Origin: Rhodococcus phenolicus
GTDB taxonomy: Bacteria > Actinomycetota > Actinomycetes > Mycobacteriales > Mycobacteriaceae
DNA length: 55,243 nt
Assembly: GCF_001646785.1 (NCBI RefSeq)
Contig: NZ_LRRH01000091.1
Span: forward strand, 1 to 55,243
Direction: 5' to 3'
Shown here piece by piece: positions 1-8,422 of this stretch. The notes beneath the pieces were generated by a model. That model was not told the origin of the DNA. It was given only the letters and a program-made list of their open reading frames with translations, and did not search any database. The position numbers and the translations under genes are program-made. Each line of letters begins with the position of its first letter. The first letter of the stretch is position 1.

Positions 1-20
1 GGTTCTCGCCGAGGGTGGGC

Positions 21-41
21 GCGCATCGATCTCCGATGCGC
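21..41. repeat. Perfect inverted repeat (hairpin) at left edge
   Basis: Two perfect 8-base arms, GCGCATCG and CGATGCGC, are separated by a 5-base loop. It lies 25 bases beyond the stop codon of the cation ATPase gene that reads leftwards, so it could end that transcript. No T-run follows, so it may only stabilise the 3' end. The rest of bases 1-66 shows nothing recognisable. Confidence 0.4.
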
Positions 42-66
42 ACGATCGGATCTCGCAATACGCCGG

Positions 67-2544
67 TCAGTGTACTCCCGGGAGCAGATCGTCCGGGGCC
101 GCGAACAGACGGCGGTGTTCCCCGTGCAGGCGCCCGGTGACCCACCACGAGACCTCCACCAGGAACACCCCGACGGCACCGCACACGAACGCAATCGTCG
201 TGTATCCGACATCCGACGGATCCAGCGCGAAGAACTCGCGGCAGAACGGGACGGTGAACAGGACGACGTAGCCCAGCACCGATGCGATCAGCAGCACGAT
301 CTTCCACAACTGATAGGGCCGCGCGACCACCGCGAGCACCCACAGGGCGATCATGATCAGAGTGATCAACGCGGATGTGCCGGCCTGGATCTTCTGCTCC
401 TCGGTCTGCTCGGGTCCCCCGTACACCAGGACGTAGCAGACGAACGTCGCGACACCGATGATCACACCCGACGGGATCGCCAGCCGCATCACACGGGGCA
501 CGAACCCGGGCCGGGCCCGCTCGTTGTTGGGAGCCAGCGACAACAGGAACGCCGGTATGCCGATGGTGAACCACGCGGCGATCGTCACGTGCCGCGGCAG
601 GAACGGATACGGCATCGGATCGAAATCGAACAGCTGCGACAGCACCCCGGACACACCGACGAAGAACGCCAGGAGCACCGAGTACACGGTCTTGGTCAGG
701 AACAGGTTCGAGACACGTTCGATGTTGCCGATCACCCGGCGACCTTCGCCGACCACGTGCGGCAACGTCGCGAACTTGTTGTCCAGCAGCACGATCTGCG
801 CGACCGCCCGGGTAGCGGGACTGCCCGAACCCATCGCCACTCCGATGTCGGCGTCCTTGAGCGCCAGCACGTCGTTGACGCCGTCACCGGTCATCGCGAC
901 GGTATGGCCGCGGGACTGCAGCGCCCCGACCATCGCACGTTTCTGGTCGGGGCGGACCCGGCCGAACGTGGTCGACGACGCGACGGTGTCGGCGAGCTGT
1001 TCCCGGTCCTCGGGCAGGGTGCGCGCATCGACGGGCCGCTCACCGCTGGCCAGGCCCAGCGACGACGCGACGGCCCCCACCGACACCGCGTTGTCGCCGG
1101 AGATGATCTTGACGTCGACCTTCTGGTCGGCAAAGTACTCGAGGGTGTCCTTCGCGTCGGGCCGAACTCGCTGCTCGAGCACGACCAGCGCCTGCGGGGC
1201 GACGATGCCCGGCGCGGCCGCGTCGTCGACGGGACGGTCGCTGCGGGCGAGCAGCAGCACCCGCAGCCCCTGCGAGCCGATCTCCTCGGCCTTGCGGGCG
1301 GTGCCGGACGACGGATCGAGCAGCACGTCGGGAGCGCCGAGCAGCCAGTTGCCGTGTTCGCCGTACGACTGGCCGCTCCACTTCTTCGCCGACGAGAACG
1401 GCGCGACCGCGGTCGCAGCGCCCCAGCCCGGGTCGCCGGGCAGCGCTTCCCGGATCGCGGCGACACTCGCGTTCGGACGCGGATCGTCCCCGGCCATCGC
1501 GGCGAGCGCGGCGCGGGCGACGTCCTCGTCCGCGCCGTCCACGGGAACGATCTCGGCCAGGCGCATACCGTTCTCGGTCAGTGTTCCGGTCTTGTCCGCG
1601 CACACCACATCGACACGGGCCAGCCCCTCGATAGCAGGCAACTCCTGCACGAGGCACTGGCGCTGCCCGAGCCGGATCACCCCGACCGCGAACGCGATCG
1701 ACGTCATCAGGACGAGACCCTCGGGAACCATCGGCACCAGCGCGGCGACCATGCCGCTCAGTGCGGGTCCCAGCGACTCGCCGCTGGAGAACAGCTGGTT
1801 GTAGATGATGAGCAGACCCGCCGGGATCATCAGGTACGTGATGAACTTCAGGATCTTGTTGATGCCGGACATCAGTTCCGACTGCACCAGCGTGAACTTG
1901 CTGGCCTCCTCGGCCAGCCGCGCCGCGTAGGCGTCTCGGCCCACCTTCGTCGCGCGGTAGGCACCGCTGCCCGACGCGACGAAACTGCCCGACATCACGG
2001 TCGTGCCCGGCGCCTTGTCGACGTTGTCGGATTCGCCGGTGAGCAGCGACTCGTCGAGCTCGAGCCCCTCCGATTCGACCACCACACCGTCCACGACGAG
2101 CTGGTCGCCGGGGCCGAGTTCGATGATGTCGTCGAGCACCACCTCGCGCGGGGCGAGCTCGGCGGACCTGCCGTCGCGCCGCACGACCGGCTTGGTCTGG
2201 CTGACGATCGCGAGCTTGTCCAGGGTCCGCTTGGCGCGGACCTCCTGGATGATGCCGATCCCGCTGTTCGCGACGATCAGCAGGCCGAACATGCCGTCGA
2301 TGATCGAGCCGGTGGCGAGCACAATGAGGAACAGCACACCGAGGATCGCGTTGATCCGGGTGAACACGTTCGCGCGGACGATGTCCTTGACGGACCGGGA
2401 CGCGCGGTCGGGGACGTCGTTCGTCTCCCCCCGTGCCACACGCTCGGCGACCTGCTCGGTGGTCAGGCCGCCGACGACGTGGTCCGGATCGGTCACCACC
2501 GTTTCACCGGCCCCCGCCACCGCGGTGGGCTCTTCAGCTGACAT
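67..2544 (-). CDS. ctpE: Cation-translocating P-type ATPase, CtpE-like
   Basis: This membrane ATPase of 825 residues pumps a cation using an aspartyl-phosphate intermediate. The phosphorylation motif DKTGTLT begins at Asp317, and the hinge motif TGDGVND lies at residues 552-558. A TGES actuator loop lies between the first two helix pairs, and about six helices fill the C-terminus. The M4 helix carries PEGL rather than the CPC of heavy-metal pumps, which fits the CtpE group. CtpE of mycobacteria has been linked to calcium uptake and is similar in length (about 797 residues). I chose the ATG giving MSAEEPTAV because the residues further upstream look non-coding. It is divergent from the flavodoxin-like gene, with 95 bases between. 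It marks the left end of the block syntenic with M. tuberculosis Rv0908. The substrate is inferred from the family, not seen. Confidence 0.93.
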   Translation of the reverse strand: MSAEEPTAVAGAGETVVTDPDHVVGGLTTEQVAERVARGETNDVPDRASRSVKDIVRANVFTRINAILGVLFLIVLATGSIIDGMFGLLIVANSGIGIIQEVRAKRTLDKLAIVSQTKPVVRRDGRSAELAPREVVLDDIIELGPGDQLVVDGVVVESEGLELDESLLTGESDNVDKAPGTTVMSGSFVASGSGAYRATKVGRDAYAARLAEEASKFTLVQSELMSGINKILKFITYLMIPAGLLIIYNQLFSSGESLGPALSGMVAALVPMVPEGLVLMTSIAFAVGVIRLGQRQCLVQELPAIEGLARVDVVCADKTGTLTENGMRLAEIVPVDGADEDVARAALAAMAGDDPRPNASVAAIREALPGDPGWGAATAVAPFSSAKKWSGQSYGEHGNWLLGAPDVLLDPSSGTARKAEEIGSQGLRVLLLARSDRPVDDAAAPGIVAPQALVVLEQRVRPDAKDTLEYFADQKVDVKIISGDNAVSVGAVASSLGLASGERPVDARTLPEDREQLADTVASSTTFGRVRPDQKRAMVGALQSRGHTVAMTGDGVNDVLALKDADIGVAMGSGSPATRAVAQIVLLDNKFATLPHVVGEGRRVIGNIERVSNLFLTKTVYSVLLAFFVGVSGVLSQLFDFDPMPYPFLPRHVTIAAWFTIGIPAFLLSLAPNNERARPGFVPRVMRLAIPSGVIIGVATFVCYVLVYGGPEQTEEQKIQAGTSALITLIMIALWVLAVVARPYQLWKIVLLIASVLGYVVLFTVPFCREFFALDPSDVGYTTIAFVCGAVGVFLVEVSWWVTGRLHGEHRRLFAAPDDLLPGVH

Positions 2545-2639
2545 GGAGAACAGGCTATGCCAGGGGTCGAAGTCGCGATCGTGCACCGACCTGCAAGATC
2601 GCGTTTCGACCGGGAACCGGCACGGGTACCCGCGACGGC

Positions 2640-3251
2640 ATGACATCTCTGAAGGCACTCGCCCTGGTCTGCACGCTCAAACCGTCCCCGGCCGCGTCGA
2701 GCAGTGACCTGATCACCGAGCAGGTCCTGGCCGAGCTCGGCAAACACGACGTGACCGGGGAGACGGTCCGGCTCGTCGACCTCGACATCCATCCCGGCGT
2801 CGAGGCCGACATGGGTAACGGCGACCGATGGCCCGACGTCCGGCGGCGCATCCTCGACGCCGACATCCTGCTCGTCGCCACCCCCACCTGGCTGGGCCAG
2901 ATGTCGAGTGTCGCCAAGCGCGCGCTCGAGCGGCTCGACGCGGAACTGTCCGAGACCGACGACGAAGGTCGTCCGATCCTGTTCGGGAAGGTCGCGGTCG
3001 CGGCGGTGGTCGGCAACGAGGACGGCGCCCACGCCATCGTCGCCAGCCTGTTCCAGGGGCTCAACGACTGCGGGTACACGATCCCCGCGCAGGGTTGCAC
3101 CTACTGGAACGGTGAGGCCATGACACCCGGTGACTACAACGACCTCGACTCGGTGCCGGACGCGGTCGCGTCGGCGACGGCGACCCTGGCCCGCAACGCC
3201 GCGCATCTCGCCCGTGCTCTGCGGGAGGGACCGTATCCGCCTGCCGAGTGA
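2640..3251 (+). CDS. Flavodoxin-like NAD(P)H-dependent FMN reductase family protein
   Basis: A 203-residue cytoplasmic protein with the flavodoxin-like fold. The N-terminus has the beta strand [13 protein letters not shown] followed by a serine-rich phosphate-binding loop (SPAASSS). The second flavin loop appears as [14 protein letters not shown], typical of the NADPH-dependent FMN reductase/quinone reductase group, and a third loop appears at VVGNEDGAH. It probably binds FMN and reduces a quinone or other small acceptor; the substrate is unknown. The ATG is the first residue of the family-like strand. No convincing ribosome site precedes it, so translation may be leaderless or start slightly elsewhere. 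It is transcribed away from ctpE and converges on the small gene next to the P450. Confidence 0.82.
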   Translation: MTSLKALALVCTLKPSPAASSSDLITEQVLAELGKHDVTGETVRLVDLDIHPGVEADMGNGDRWPDVRRRILDADILLVATPTWLGQMSSVAKRALERLDAELSETDDEGRPILFGKVAVAAVVGNEDGAHAIVASLFQGLNDCGYTIPAQGCTYWNGEAMTPGDYNDLDSVPDAVASATATLARNAAHLARALREGPYPPAE

Positions 3252-3275
3252 GAGCGGCGCCGGGCGAGGCGGGTC

Positions 3276-3473
3276 TCACGTCTCCTCGGTGCCCCCGCTC
3301 CGCTCGGCACGCCCGCCCTCCTCGCCTGCCCGGTGCGCCGGGCCCGTCGCGTCGTAGTCGCCGTCGGTGCCGTCGCCGGATCCCTCGGACCGGACGTCTT
3401 CGTCCTGCGGGGTTTCCTCGGGGTCCGGGGTCACCTTGTGGAAGCCGCCGTCGTTCTTGCCGGACGCATTCAT
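3276..3473 (-). CDS. Small acidic hydrophilic protein downstream of P450
   Basis: A predicted 65-residue protein rich in Gly, Asp, Glu and Arg, with no hydrophobic segment and probably disordered. I recognise no family. The evidence for a real gene is a strong ribosome site (GGTGAGGAG) about eight bases before the ATG, and its position 10 bases after the P450 stop codon on the same strand, which suggests co-transcription. Similar short charged proteins are common in rhodococcal genomes, but no function can be stated. Confidence 0.5.
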   Translation of the reverse strand: MNASGKNDGGFHKVTPDPEETPQDEDVRSEGSGDGTDGDYDATGPAHRAGEEGGRAERSGGTEET

Positions 3474-3483
3474 CTTCTTCTCC

Positions 3484-4869
3484 TCACCGGGGCGCGCCGG
3501 TGGTGCGCGCGACCTCGAACTGCACTCCGAAGTTGTCGAACGTGTTGGGCAGCGGACCGTCCGGTGCCGGCGCCGGATCGGAGACGACCCGGAAATCGGC
3601 GGCGTCGAGCAGCCGCGCCAGGACGGTGCTGGTCACCAGCAGCACCAGGTTGCGGCCGGGGCACACCGCGGGGCCGGCGCTGAACGGCACCAGCGCGGGA
3701 TAGGACTCGGCGCGCCCGTCCAGCCACGCCTCGGGCACGAACTCGTTCGCGAACGGGACCCGGTCGCTGTCGCGGTGGAACCCGGCCGTCAGGATCGCGA
3801 ATCCCGTTCCGGCTGGGATGGTGAACCGTTCCCCTTCCGGGCCCCACACAGTGTCCCGGGTGGAGTCGCGCAGGATCATCGGCGTGGTCGGCCACAGGCG
3901 CAGCGATTCGAGCACGGCCGCTCTCAGGTAGGGGTACGGCTGCGGCGTCCCGGAGTCGCTGCCGGCGATCTCGGCGCGCGCCGCCTCGCGTTGGCCGGGG
4001 TGGCCGGCAAACAGCGCGAGTGCACGTATCGAGGCGATGCCTGCGGCGTCGAAAGCGAAGAGCCAGTGCGGTATCTGGCCGACCGGATCGGTCGCGCCGC
4101 CGGCTGGCAGCGCCGCGAGCGCACCGGCGAGCGAACCAGGTTCGGCCCGGTCCACGCAGCGATACAGATCTTCGATGAATCGATCGCGCAGACGGTTTCG
4201 TTCGGGGATGAAGTAGGACCAGTTGCCGTTGGCGCGAAGCTTTTTCAATCTGTCGGTGATGCCGGTGTCGTCGGCTGCGGAGGGGCCCAGCACGACCTGG
4301 CGGACGATTCGCCACCACGCGCGGGTGAATTCGTCGCTGCCGAGCGACCCGGAGCGCAGCGCCGACTCGACGAGGGCGCCCACCTCCCGGTCGACGATCT
4401 CGACGATGGGTTCGGCGAGGTGGTGGAGGGTGCGTGGGGTGTCCAGCGCCTCCTCGTTGAGTTTGCGACGTTCGGCGCGGATGTGCCCCTGCGAGATGAG
4501 GACACCGTGCGGCTGGAACGGCGAGAGCGCTCCCTTCTTCTCCCGGGTGGCGGGATCGAACGGGTCGGGAGAATCCTCCAGGACCCGACTCACGTCGGCG
4601 GGGTCGAGGACGACCGCCAGGCGCCTGCCCGGCAATTCGACCTGCAACGGGCCGGTGCCGTGTTCCGCACGCAGCTGCCGCAGGGCGTGCACGGCGGAGG
4701 CATCCGCTCCGAACCGTTCCAGCAGCGCCATCGATCTGGGCCTGCGGGCGATGACGCCGGCCGCGACGGACGGGAAGCCGAGCGTCGTGGTCAGGCGCAG
4801 TGCCCTGAGACCGCTCACCGTCGGGCCGGTCGTGGACGTCGAGTGTGCGGTACCTGCGGTTGGCGACAT
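3484..4869 (-). CDS. Cytochrome P450
   Basis: A soluble 461-residue haem monooxygenase. The haem-binding loop FSAGPAVCPGRN places the axial ligand at Cys403. The K-helix motif ESLR is at residues 321-324, and the I-helix segment AFDAAGIAS is present but replaces the usual acid-threonine pair with I-A-S. That is unusual and may affect oxygen activation. No ferredoxin or ferredoxin reductase gene is nearby, so electrons must come from elsewhere. The start giving MSPTAGTAHS was chosen because an upstream in-frame ATG would place coding sequence over the operator-like repeats. The subfamily and substrate cannot be named. It is divergent from an XRE regulator and may be controlled by it. Confidence 0.9.
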   Translation of the reverse strand: MSPTAGTAHSTSTTGPTVSGLRALRLTTTLGFPSVAAGVIARRPRSMALLERFGADASAVHALRQLRAEHGTGPLQVELPGRRLAVVLDPADVSRVLEDSPDPFDPATREKKGALSPFQPHGVLISQGHIRAERRKLNEEALDTPRTLHHLAEPIVEIVDREVGALVESALRSGSLGSDEFTRAWWRIVRQVVLGPSAADDTGITDRLKKLRANGNWSYFIPERNRLRDRFIEDLYRCVDRAEPGSLAGALAALPAGGATDPVGQIPHWLFAFDAAGIASIRALALFAGHPGQREAARAEIAGSDSGTPQPYPYLRAAVLESLRLWPTTPMILRDSTRDTVWGPEGERFTIPAGTGFAILTAGFHRDSDRVPFANEFVPEAWLDGRAESYPALVPFSAGPAVCPGRNLVLLVTSTVLARLLDAADFRVVSDPAPAPDGPLPNTFDNFGVQFEVARTTGAPR

Positions 4870-4921
4870 GACGGACTGGTACCCCTTGCCCTTCCGGGTG
4901 AAACGCCCATCCCCGCGAAAA

Positions 4922-4960
4922 GACAAGCATGCTTGACACAAAATGACAAGGATGCTTGAC
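4922..4960. promoter_or_regulatory. Tandem operator-like palindromes between P450 and XRE genes
   Basis: Two 16-base copies, GACAAGCATGCTTGAC and GACAAGGATGCTTGAC, lie 23 bases apart. The core CAAGCATGCTTG of the first is a perfect palindrome; the second differs by one base. They sit just upstream of the GTG of the XRE gene and about 50-90 bases before the P450 start. A dimeric repressor bound here could control both divergent genes. The obvious candidate is the adjacent XRE protein, acting as an autoregulator; this is inference. Confidence 0.65.
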
Positions 4961-4968
4961 TTCAGTGC

Positions 4969-5190
4969 GTGACAGGGACACGGAGAGACAACCGGGTTCG
5001 CGAGTTCCGCAAGCAGATGCGAATCACCCAGGCCGAACTCGGCGCGCAGGTCGGCGTCAGCCGCCAGAGCATCGTGTCCACCGAGAAGGGCGACTACGCG
5101 CCGAGCGTCTATCTCGCACTCCGGCTCGCTCGCGCCCTGGGCACCACCGTCGAAGACCTGTTTCCGCTCACCGAGGAGGATCCCGCATGA
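4969..5190 (+). CDS. Short XRE-family helix-turn-helix regulator
   Basis: A 73-residue DNA-binding protein consisting almost only of a Cro/CI-type HTH domain. The recognition unit is seen in TQAELGAQVGVSRQSIVSTEKG, whose GVSRQSI segment is the turn and recognition helix. The C-terminal part (LALRLARALGTTVEDLF) is typical of the short family in which the regulator works with a membrane partner. The GTG start follows the operator-like repeats by only a few bases, so the message is probably leaderless or nearly so. Its stop overlaps the start of the next gene (ATGA), a strong sign of coupled translation. It resembles the second XRE gene in this window (20763-21038) in size, motif order and downstream partner. 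Confidence 0.88.
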   Translation: MTGTRRDNRVREFRKQMRITQAELGAQVGVSRQSIVSTEKGDYAPSVYLALRLARALGTTVEDLFPLTEEDPA

Positions 5191-5690
5191 CCGCGTTCAT
5201 CAAGGCCGCCCGCGTGATCGGAGATCTCGACGACGACTTCTACCGCGACGAACGTCAACGCGACGTCTGGAACGAGGCGTCCGCGGTGGGTTTCCAGCTG
5301 ACCCAGTGGATCGCCCTTGCCGCCGCGGCCGTGCTTCCGTGGGCGGCCGGGCGCGTCGGCGCGTGGGTCTCCCTCGGCATCATCGTCGCGTGGATGGTCG
5401 TCTCGATCGCCACCACCGGCTACGCACGCAGCCAGGACGTCGACGTGTACGCGTCGGCGAAGAAGTGGCGCCCCCGCGCGATTCTCGCCGCCGCCCTGTA
5501 CATCGTCGGAGTCCTCGGAATCTACGCGCGCCTGTCCACCCCACTGGACCAAGACCCAGCAACATGGTTCGGTGCGGTCGTCGGCGGAATATGCGGTGCC
5601 TCAGCGGTATTCGCCCTCATCGCCTGGCGGAAGCGGCGCGACGCCCGGCGCCTCGCGGAAGAGGAAGCGCGCGACGCCGAAGACCTGTGA
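5187..5690 (+). CDS. Four-helix membrane protein coupled to XRE regulator
   Basis: A 167-residue integral membrane protein of no family I can name. After a charged N-terminal region come four hydrophobic stretches: WIALAAAAVLPWAAG, WVSLGIIVAWMVVSIA, AILAAALYIVGVLGIYA and FGAVVGGICGASAVFALIA. A basic then acidic tail (RKRRDARR...EEEARDAEDL) presumably faces the cytoplasm. Translation is coupled to the XRE gene by a 4-base overlap. The arrangement suggests a membrane partner that senses something or sequesters the regulator, but this is inferred only from gene order. Confidence 0.75.
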   Translation: MTAFIKAARVIGDLDDDFYRDERQRDVWNEASAVGFQLTQWIALAAAAVLPWAAGRVGAWVSLGIIVAWMVVSIATTGYARSQDVDVYASAKKWRPRAILAAALYIVGVLGIYARLSTPLDQDPATWFGAVVGGICGASAVFALIAWRKRRDARRLAEEEARDAEDL

Positions 5691-5691
5691 G

Positions 5692-5717
5692 GACGTCCGG
5701 TCACGATCCGGACCGTC
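5692..5717. terminator. Possible bidirectional terminator hairpin
   Basis: The arms GACGTCCGG and CCGGACCGTC can pair with one bulged C around a 7-base loop. It lies between two convergent genes, the membrane protein and the hemerythrin. No T-run is present, so the assignment is tentative. Confidence 0.35.
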
Positions 5718-5722
5718 ATGCC

Positions 5723-6223
5723 CTAGGCCAGTACGGCGTCGATCGTCTTCTTCAACGCCGACGGCTGCGCCGGTGACCTGGGCGCCTTCTTCTTCAGCTC
5801 CAGCATCTCGGCTCCGATCTCCTGCAGCTTCTTCCGGCCGAGATGTTCACGCACCTGCGGGAACCACTCGTCCTCTTCCTCTTCGATGTGGTGTTCGACG
5901 TTCTCGATGAGCACCGTCGTCTTGGCGTCGAATCGTTCGTCGGACGGCGACATGGCAGCCAGCTCGGTCACGAGTACGTCGGCGACATGATGTTCCTCGT
6001 AGGACTCGAGGACGTCGTCCTCGAGGTCCGGGAGGAGGTCACGAACCTGCGGGTACATGCATTCGTTCTCGATGTAGGTGTGCACCGTCAGGGCCTCGAT
6101 GATCTTGTCGACGAGTTGCCCCTTCTGCTTCTGCGCGTTGTCGCCTGCACTCCGGAAGGCGCGGAACAACCGCCGGATCTCCTTGTGATCGTCCTTCAGA
6201 ATCACGATGGCGTCCGTCGACAT
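5723..6223 (-). CDS. Hemerythrin HHE domain protein
   Basis: A 166-residue, mostly helical cytoplasmic protein with the histidine and acidic residues of a hemerythrin-like di-iron site: DDHKEI near the start, then HTYIENE, EEHHV and ENVEHHIEEEEDE. Such proteins bind oxygen, nitric oxide or peroxide, or serve in iron or redox sensing. A C-terminal tail is rich in Lys, Ala and Pro. The start MSTDAIV is supported by a strong ribosome site (GAGGAGG) eight bases upstream. It is on the same strand as the downstream-facing hydrolase gene but separated from it by a hairpin repeat, so it may be transcribed separately. Confidence 0.88.
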   Translation of the reverse strand: MSTDAIVILKDDHKEIRRLFRAFRSAGDNAQKQKGQLVDKIIEALTVHTYIENECMYPQVRDLLPDLEDDVLESYEEHHVADVLVTELAAMSPSDERFDAKTTVLIENVEHHIEEEEDEWFPQVREHLGRKKLQEIGAEMLELKKKAPRSPAQPSALKKTIDAVLA

Positions 6224-6329
6224 CAGAACCTCCTCGAGCCGGGGTCCGGCACCTGCGGCCGGACGCGGGATCCGTGTGGACCGCTGATACCCGCGGCAGG
6301 AGCCGGGCAAACGAGACCCGGTCGAACCC

Positions 6330-6369
6330 GTGTGTCTTTATGGCGGCCAGGACCGCCGAAACGACACAC
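6330..6369. repeat. 40-nt dispersed hairpin repeat, copy 1
   Basis: The outer arms GTGTGTC and GACACAC and the inner arms GGCGG and CCGCC fold into one long interrupted stem. A second copy at 46855-46894, read on the other strand, is 33 of 40 identical. Both lie 6-7 bases after the stop codon of a minus-strand gene. The placement suggests a terminator or 3'-end-stabilising repeat that is probably present many times in this genome. Confidence 0.7.
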
Positions 6370-6376
6370 CGCCCTC

Positions 6377-7498
6377 TCACCCCAGAGTCACCCACCACGG
6401 CTGTTGGTCGCCCGGGCGCAGGACGTCGACGCGCTGCCCCGGCATCGGAACGGCCGTCGCCACGCCCGCGTCCCGGGCGGCGGGCAGCAGCCGCGCGATC
6501 GGTTCGGACCACGAGTGGAACGCGAGGTTGAAGGTGCCCCAGTGCACGGGCACCAGGAGGCTGCCGGGACGGTCGGCGCAGCCGAGGTCGGTGTGCGTGC
6601 GCACCGCCTCCTCGGGGTTCATGTGGATGTCGGGCCAACGCCGGTCGTAGGCGCCGACCGGCAGCAGCGTCAGGTCGAACGGACCGTATCGATCCCCGAC
6701 GTCGGCGAATCGCCGGGTGTAGCCGCTGTCGCCACCGAAGAACACGCGACGGGTCGGGCCGGCGATCACCCACGACGACCACAGCGTGATGTCCCGTGCG
6801 AATCCGCGGCCGGAGAAGTGCCGGGCCTCGGTGCACGTGATCGTGAGTTCCCCGACCTCCGCGTGCTGATCCCAGTCGAGTTCGACGATCCGGTCCTCGG
6901 GGATCCGCCACCGGCGCAGGTGCGCTCCGACGCCGAGCGGCACCAGGAACCGGATGTCGCGTTGTGTCGCGGCCAGGACCTCCACGGTGTGCCGGTCGAG
7001 GTGGTCGTAGTGATCGTGGGAGATCACGACGGCGTCGATGCGGGGCAGCTCGGCGAGCTGCACCGGAACCGGATGCAGCCGGGACGGCCCGACCGTCAGC
7101 GACGGCGACACCCGGTCGCTCCACACCGGGTCCGCGAGGATGCGGTGCCCGTCGACCTCGACGAGCACGCTGGAATGCCCGTACCACGTGACCGCCAGGT
7201 CGGCGGCCTCCACGGGCGCGAGCGGCGCCGCGAGCGGCACGACTGTCCGGGGTGTTCCGACGGACCCGCGGGTCAGGATGTCCTTGAGGAAACCCCCGCC
7301 CGCTTCCGGGCCGAGTGCGCTGCTCGGTTCCGAGTTGTGGAACCGGCCGTCGCGGTACCGGGGCGAGCCCGCCGCATACGGCCGGATGTCGGCGACGGAC
7401 GCGCCGATCGATGTGGGGAGACCACGGGCGGCACGCGCCACCCACAGCAGTCCGGCTCCGGCGAGGGCGGACGAGGCAGCCTGTTTGACGCTCACCAC
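6377..7498 (-). CDS. MBL-fold metallo-hydrolase, NAPE-PLD-like (Rv0906-type)
   Basis: A 373-residue enzyme of the metallo-beta-lactamase fold. The metal-binding signature SHDHYDHLDRH is clear. Further ligands appear at ARHFSG, FFGGDSGY and PVHWGTF, the order found in N-acyl-phosphatidylethanolamine phospholipase D and UlaG relatives. A short hydrophobic N-terminus (AASSALAGAGLLWVA) may be a membrane anchor or signal. The family hydrolyses phosphodiester or lactone bonds; the physiological substrate in actinobacteria is not established. The length closely matches mycobacterial Rv0906 (about 372). It is followed on the same strand by the hemerythrin gene and preceded by the EchA6-like gene, as in the mycobacterial order. 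Confidence 0.9.
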   Translation of the reverse strand: MVSVKQAASSALAGAGLLWVARAARGLPTSIGASVADIRPYAAGSPRYRDGRFHNSEPSSALGPEAGGGFLKDILTRGSVGTPRTVVPLAAPLAPVEAADLAVTWYGHSSVLVEVDGHRILADPVWSDRVSPSLTVGPSRLHPVPVQLAELPRIDAVVISHDHYDHLDRHTVEVLAATQRDIRFLVPLGVGAHLRRWRIPEDRIVELDWDQHAEVGELTITCTEARHFSGRGFARDITLWSSWVIAGPTRRVFFGGDSGYTRRFADVGDRYGPFDLTLLPVGAYDRRWPDIHMNPEEAVRTHTDLGCADRPGSLLVPVHWGTFNLAFHSWSEPIARLLPAARDAGVATAVPMPGQRVDVLRPGDQQPWWVTLG

Positions 7499-7518
7499 AC
7501 CACTCTAGGTGCGGTCGG

Positions 7519-8250
7519 CTACTTTCCGCGGAACGCCGGGTCGCGCTTCTCAGCACGCGCCGCTCGCGCTTCCTGCGCGTCGTCGCTCAGCCACGCCGCA
7601 GCGAGCGCCGACATCTGTTCCGGTGACGGTTCGTCGCGGGTGCGGTCGTCGTTGAGGAACAGCTTCATCGCGCGCAGCGACAGCGGTGCCAGCGTGGCGA
7701 TCTCCTGCGCCCATGCCTGCGCGGCACCGAGGTCGCCGATCCGGTTGGCCAGGCCCCGCGCGAGCGCTTCGTCGGAATGGATCGACTCGGCGGCGAGGAA
7801 CACCGCCCCGGCCGCGCCGCCACCGATGAGCGTGGCCAGCCGGCGCACCGTCCAGCGGTCGACCGAGATCCCGAGCCGCGCTGCGGGCACCGCGAACCGG
7901 GCCTCGGGCGCGACCACCCGCAGGTCCGAGGCGAGTGCCAGCTGGGTGCCGGCCCCGATCGCGGGACCGTTGACGGCGGCGATCACCGGGACCGGCGCGG
8001 CCTCGATCGTCGAGAGCATGCCGGTGAGACTGTCGAGGAACCCTTCGGCGTAGACGTCGCCGGACAGGTCGGCACCGGCGCAGAACACCGATCCTTCACC
8101 GGTGAGCACCACGACGCGGGCGTCGTCCTCGACGGCCTGCTCGATGCCTTCGCGGAGCTGCACGCACATCTCGGTGTTGAGCGCATTCCTCCGCTCGGTG
8201 CGCTGCAGTTGCATGGTGACGACGTCGCCCTCGCGGCTGATCCCGATCAT
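7519..8250 (-). CDS. echA6: EchA6-like enoyl-CoA hydratase homologue, probably non-catalytic
   Basis: A 243-residue crotonase-fold protein, the same length as mycobacterial EchA6. The oxyanion-hole region VFCAGADLSG is present. Both glutamates that catalyse hydration in true hydratases are replaced: the first position is Gln103 (GAGTQLAL) and the second is Ala123 (FAVPAARLG). Their 20-residue spacing matches the usual pair. In M. tuberculosis EchA6 is reported to be non-catalytic and to bind fatty acyl-CoA on the way to the mycolic acid FAS-II system, so a binding or shuttling role is likely here. The ATG start has GGAAGG about 11 bases upstream; a GTG four codons earlier abuts that site and is less likely. 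Confidence 0.88.
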   Translation of the reverse strand: MIGISREGDVVTMQLQRTERRNALNTEMCVQLREGIEQAVEDDARVVVLTGEGSVFCAGADLSGDVYAEGFLDSLTGMLSTIEAAPVPVIAAVNGPAIGAGTQLALASDLRVVAPEARFAVPAARLGISVDRWTVRRLATLIGGGAAGAVFLAAESIHSDEALARGLANRIGDLGAAQAWAQEIATLAPLSLRAMKLFLNDDRTRDEPSPEQMSALAAAWLSDDAQEARAARAEKRDPAFRGK

Positions 8251-8422
8251 GTTCGTGCCCACCTTCCGATCCTGGCGCAGGCATCATCCCATCCGCCCGG
8301 GCTGCGCGTTCCACGCGGTCGGGCGCGGCGGTGGCGGTAGGATCGGGGGCGGCGAACAATGAGGGGCAGCGGATCGACACAGCTCGTCGCCGGCACGACG
8401 GGGTGCATTCCCAGGAGTGGTC

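Noticed and set aside
70-2541. An 823-codon open frame antisense to the cation ATPase
   Set aside because: It is a GC-driven shadow: Arg/His/Asp-rich, no known domain, and it covers a gene with all P-type ATPase motifs.
4870-4941. An N-terminal extension of the P450 by 24 residues
   Set aside because: It would overlay the palindromes, has no P450 likeness, and the downstream start matches the family better.
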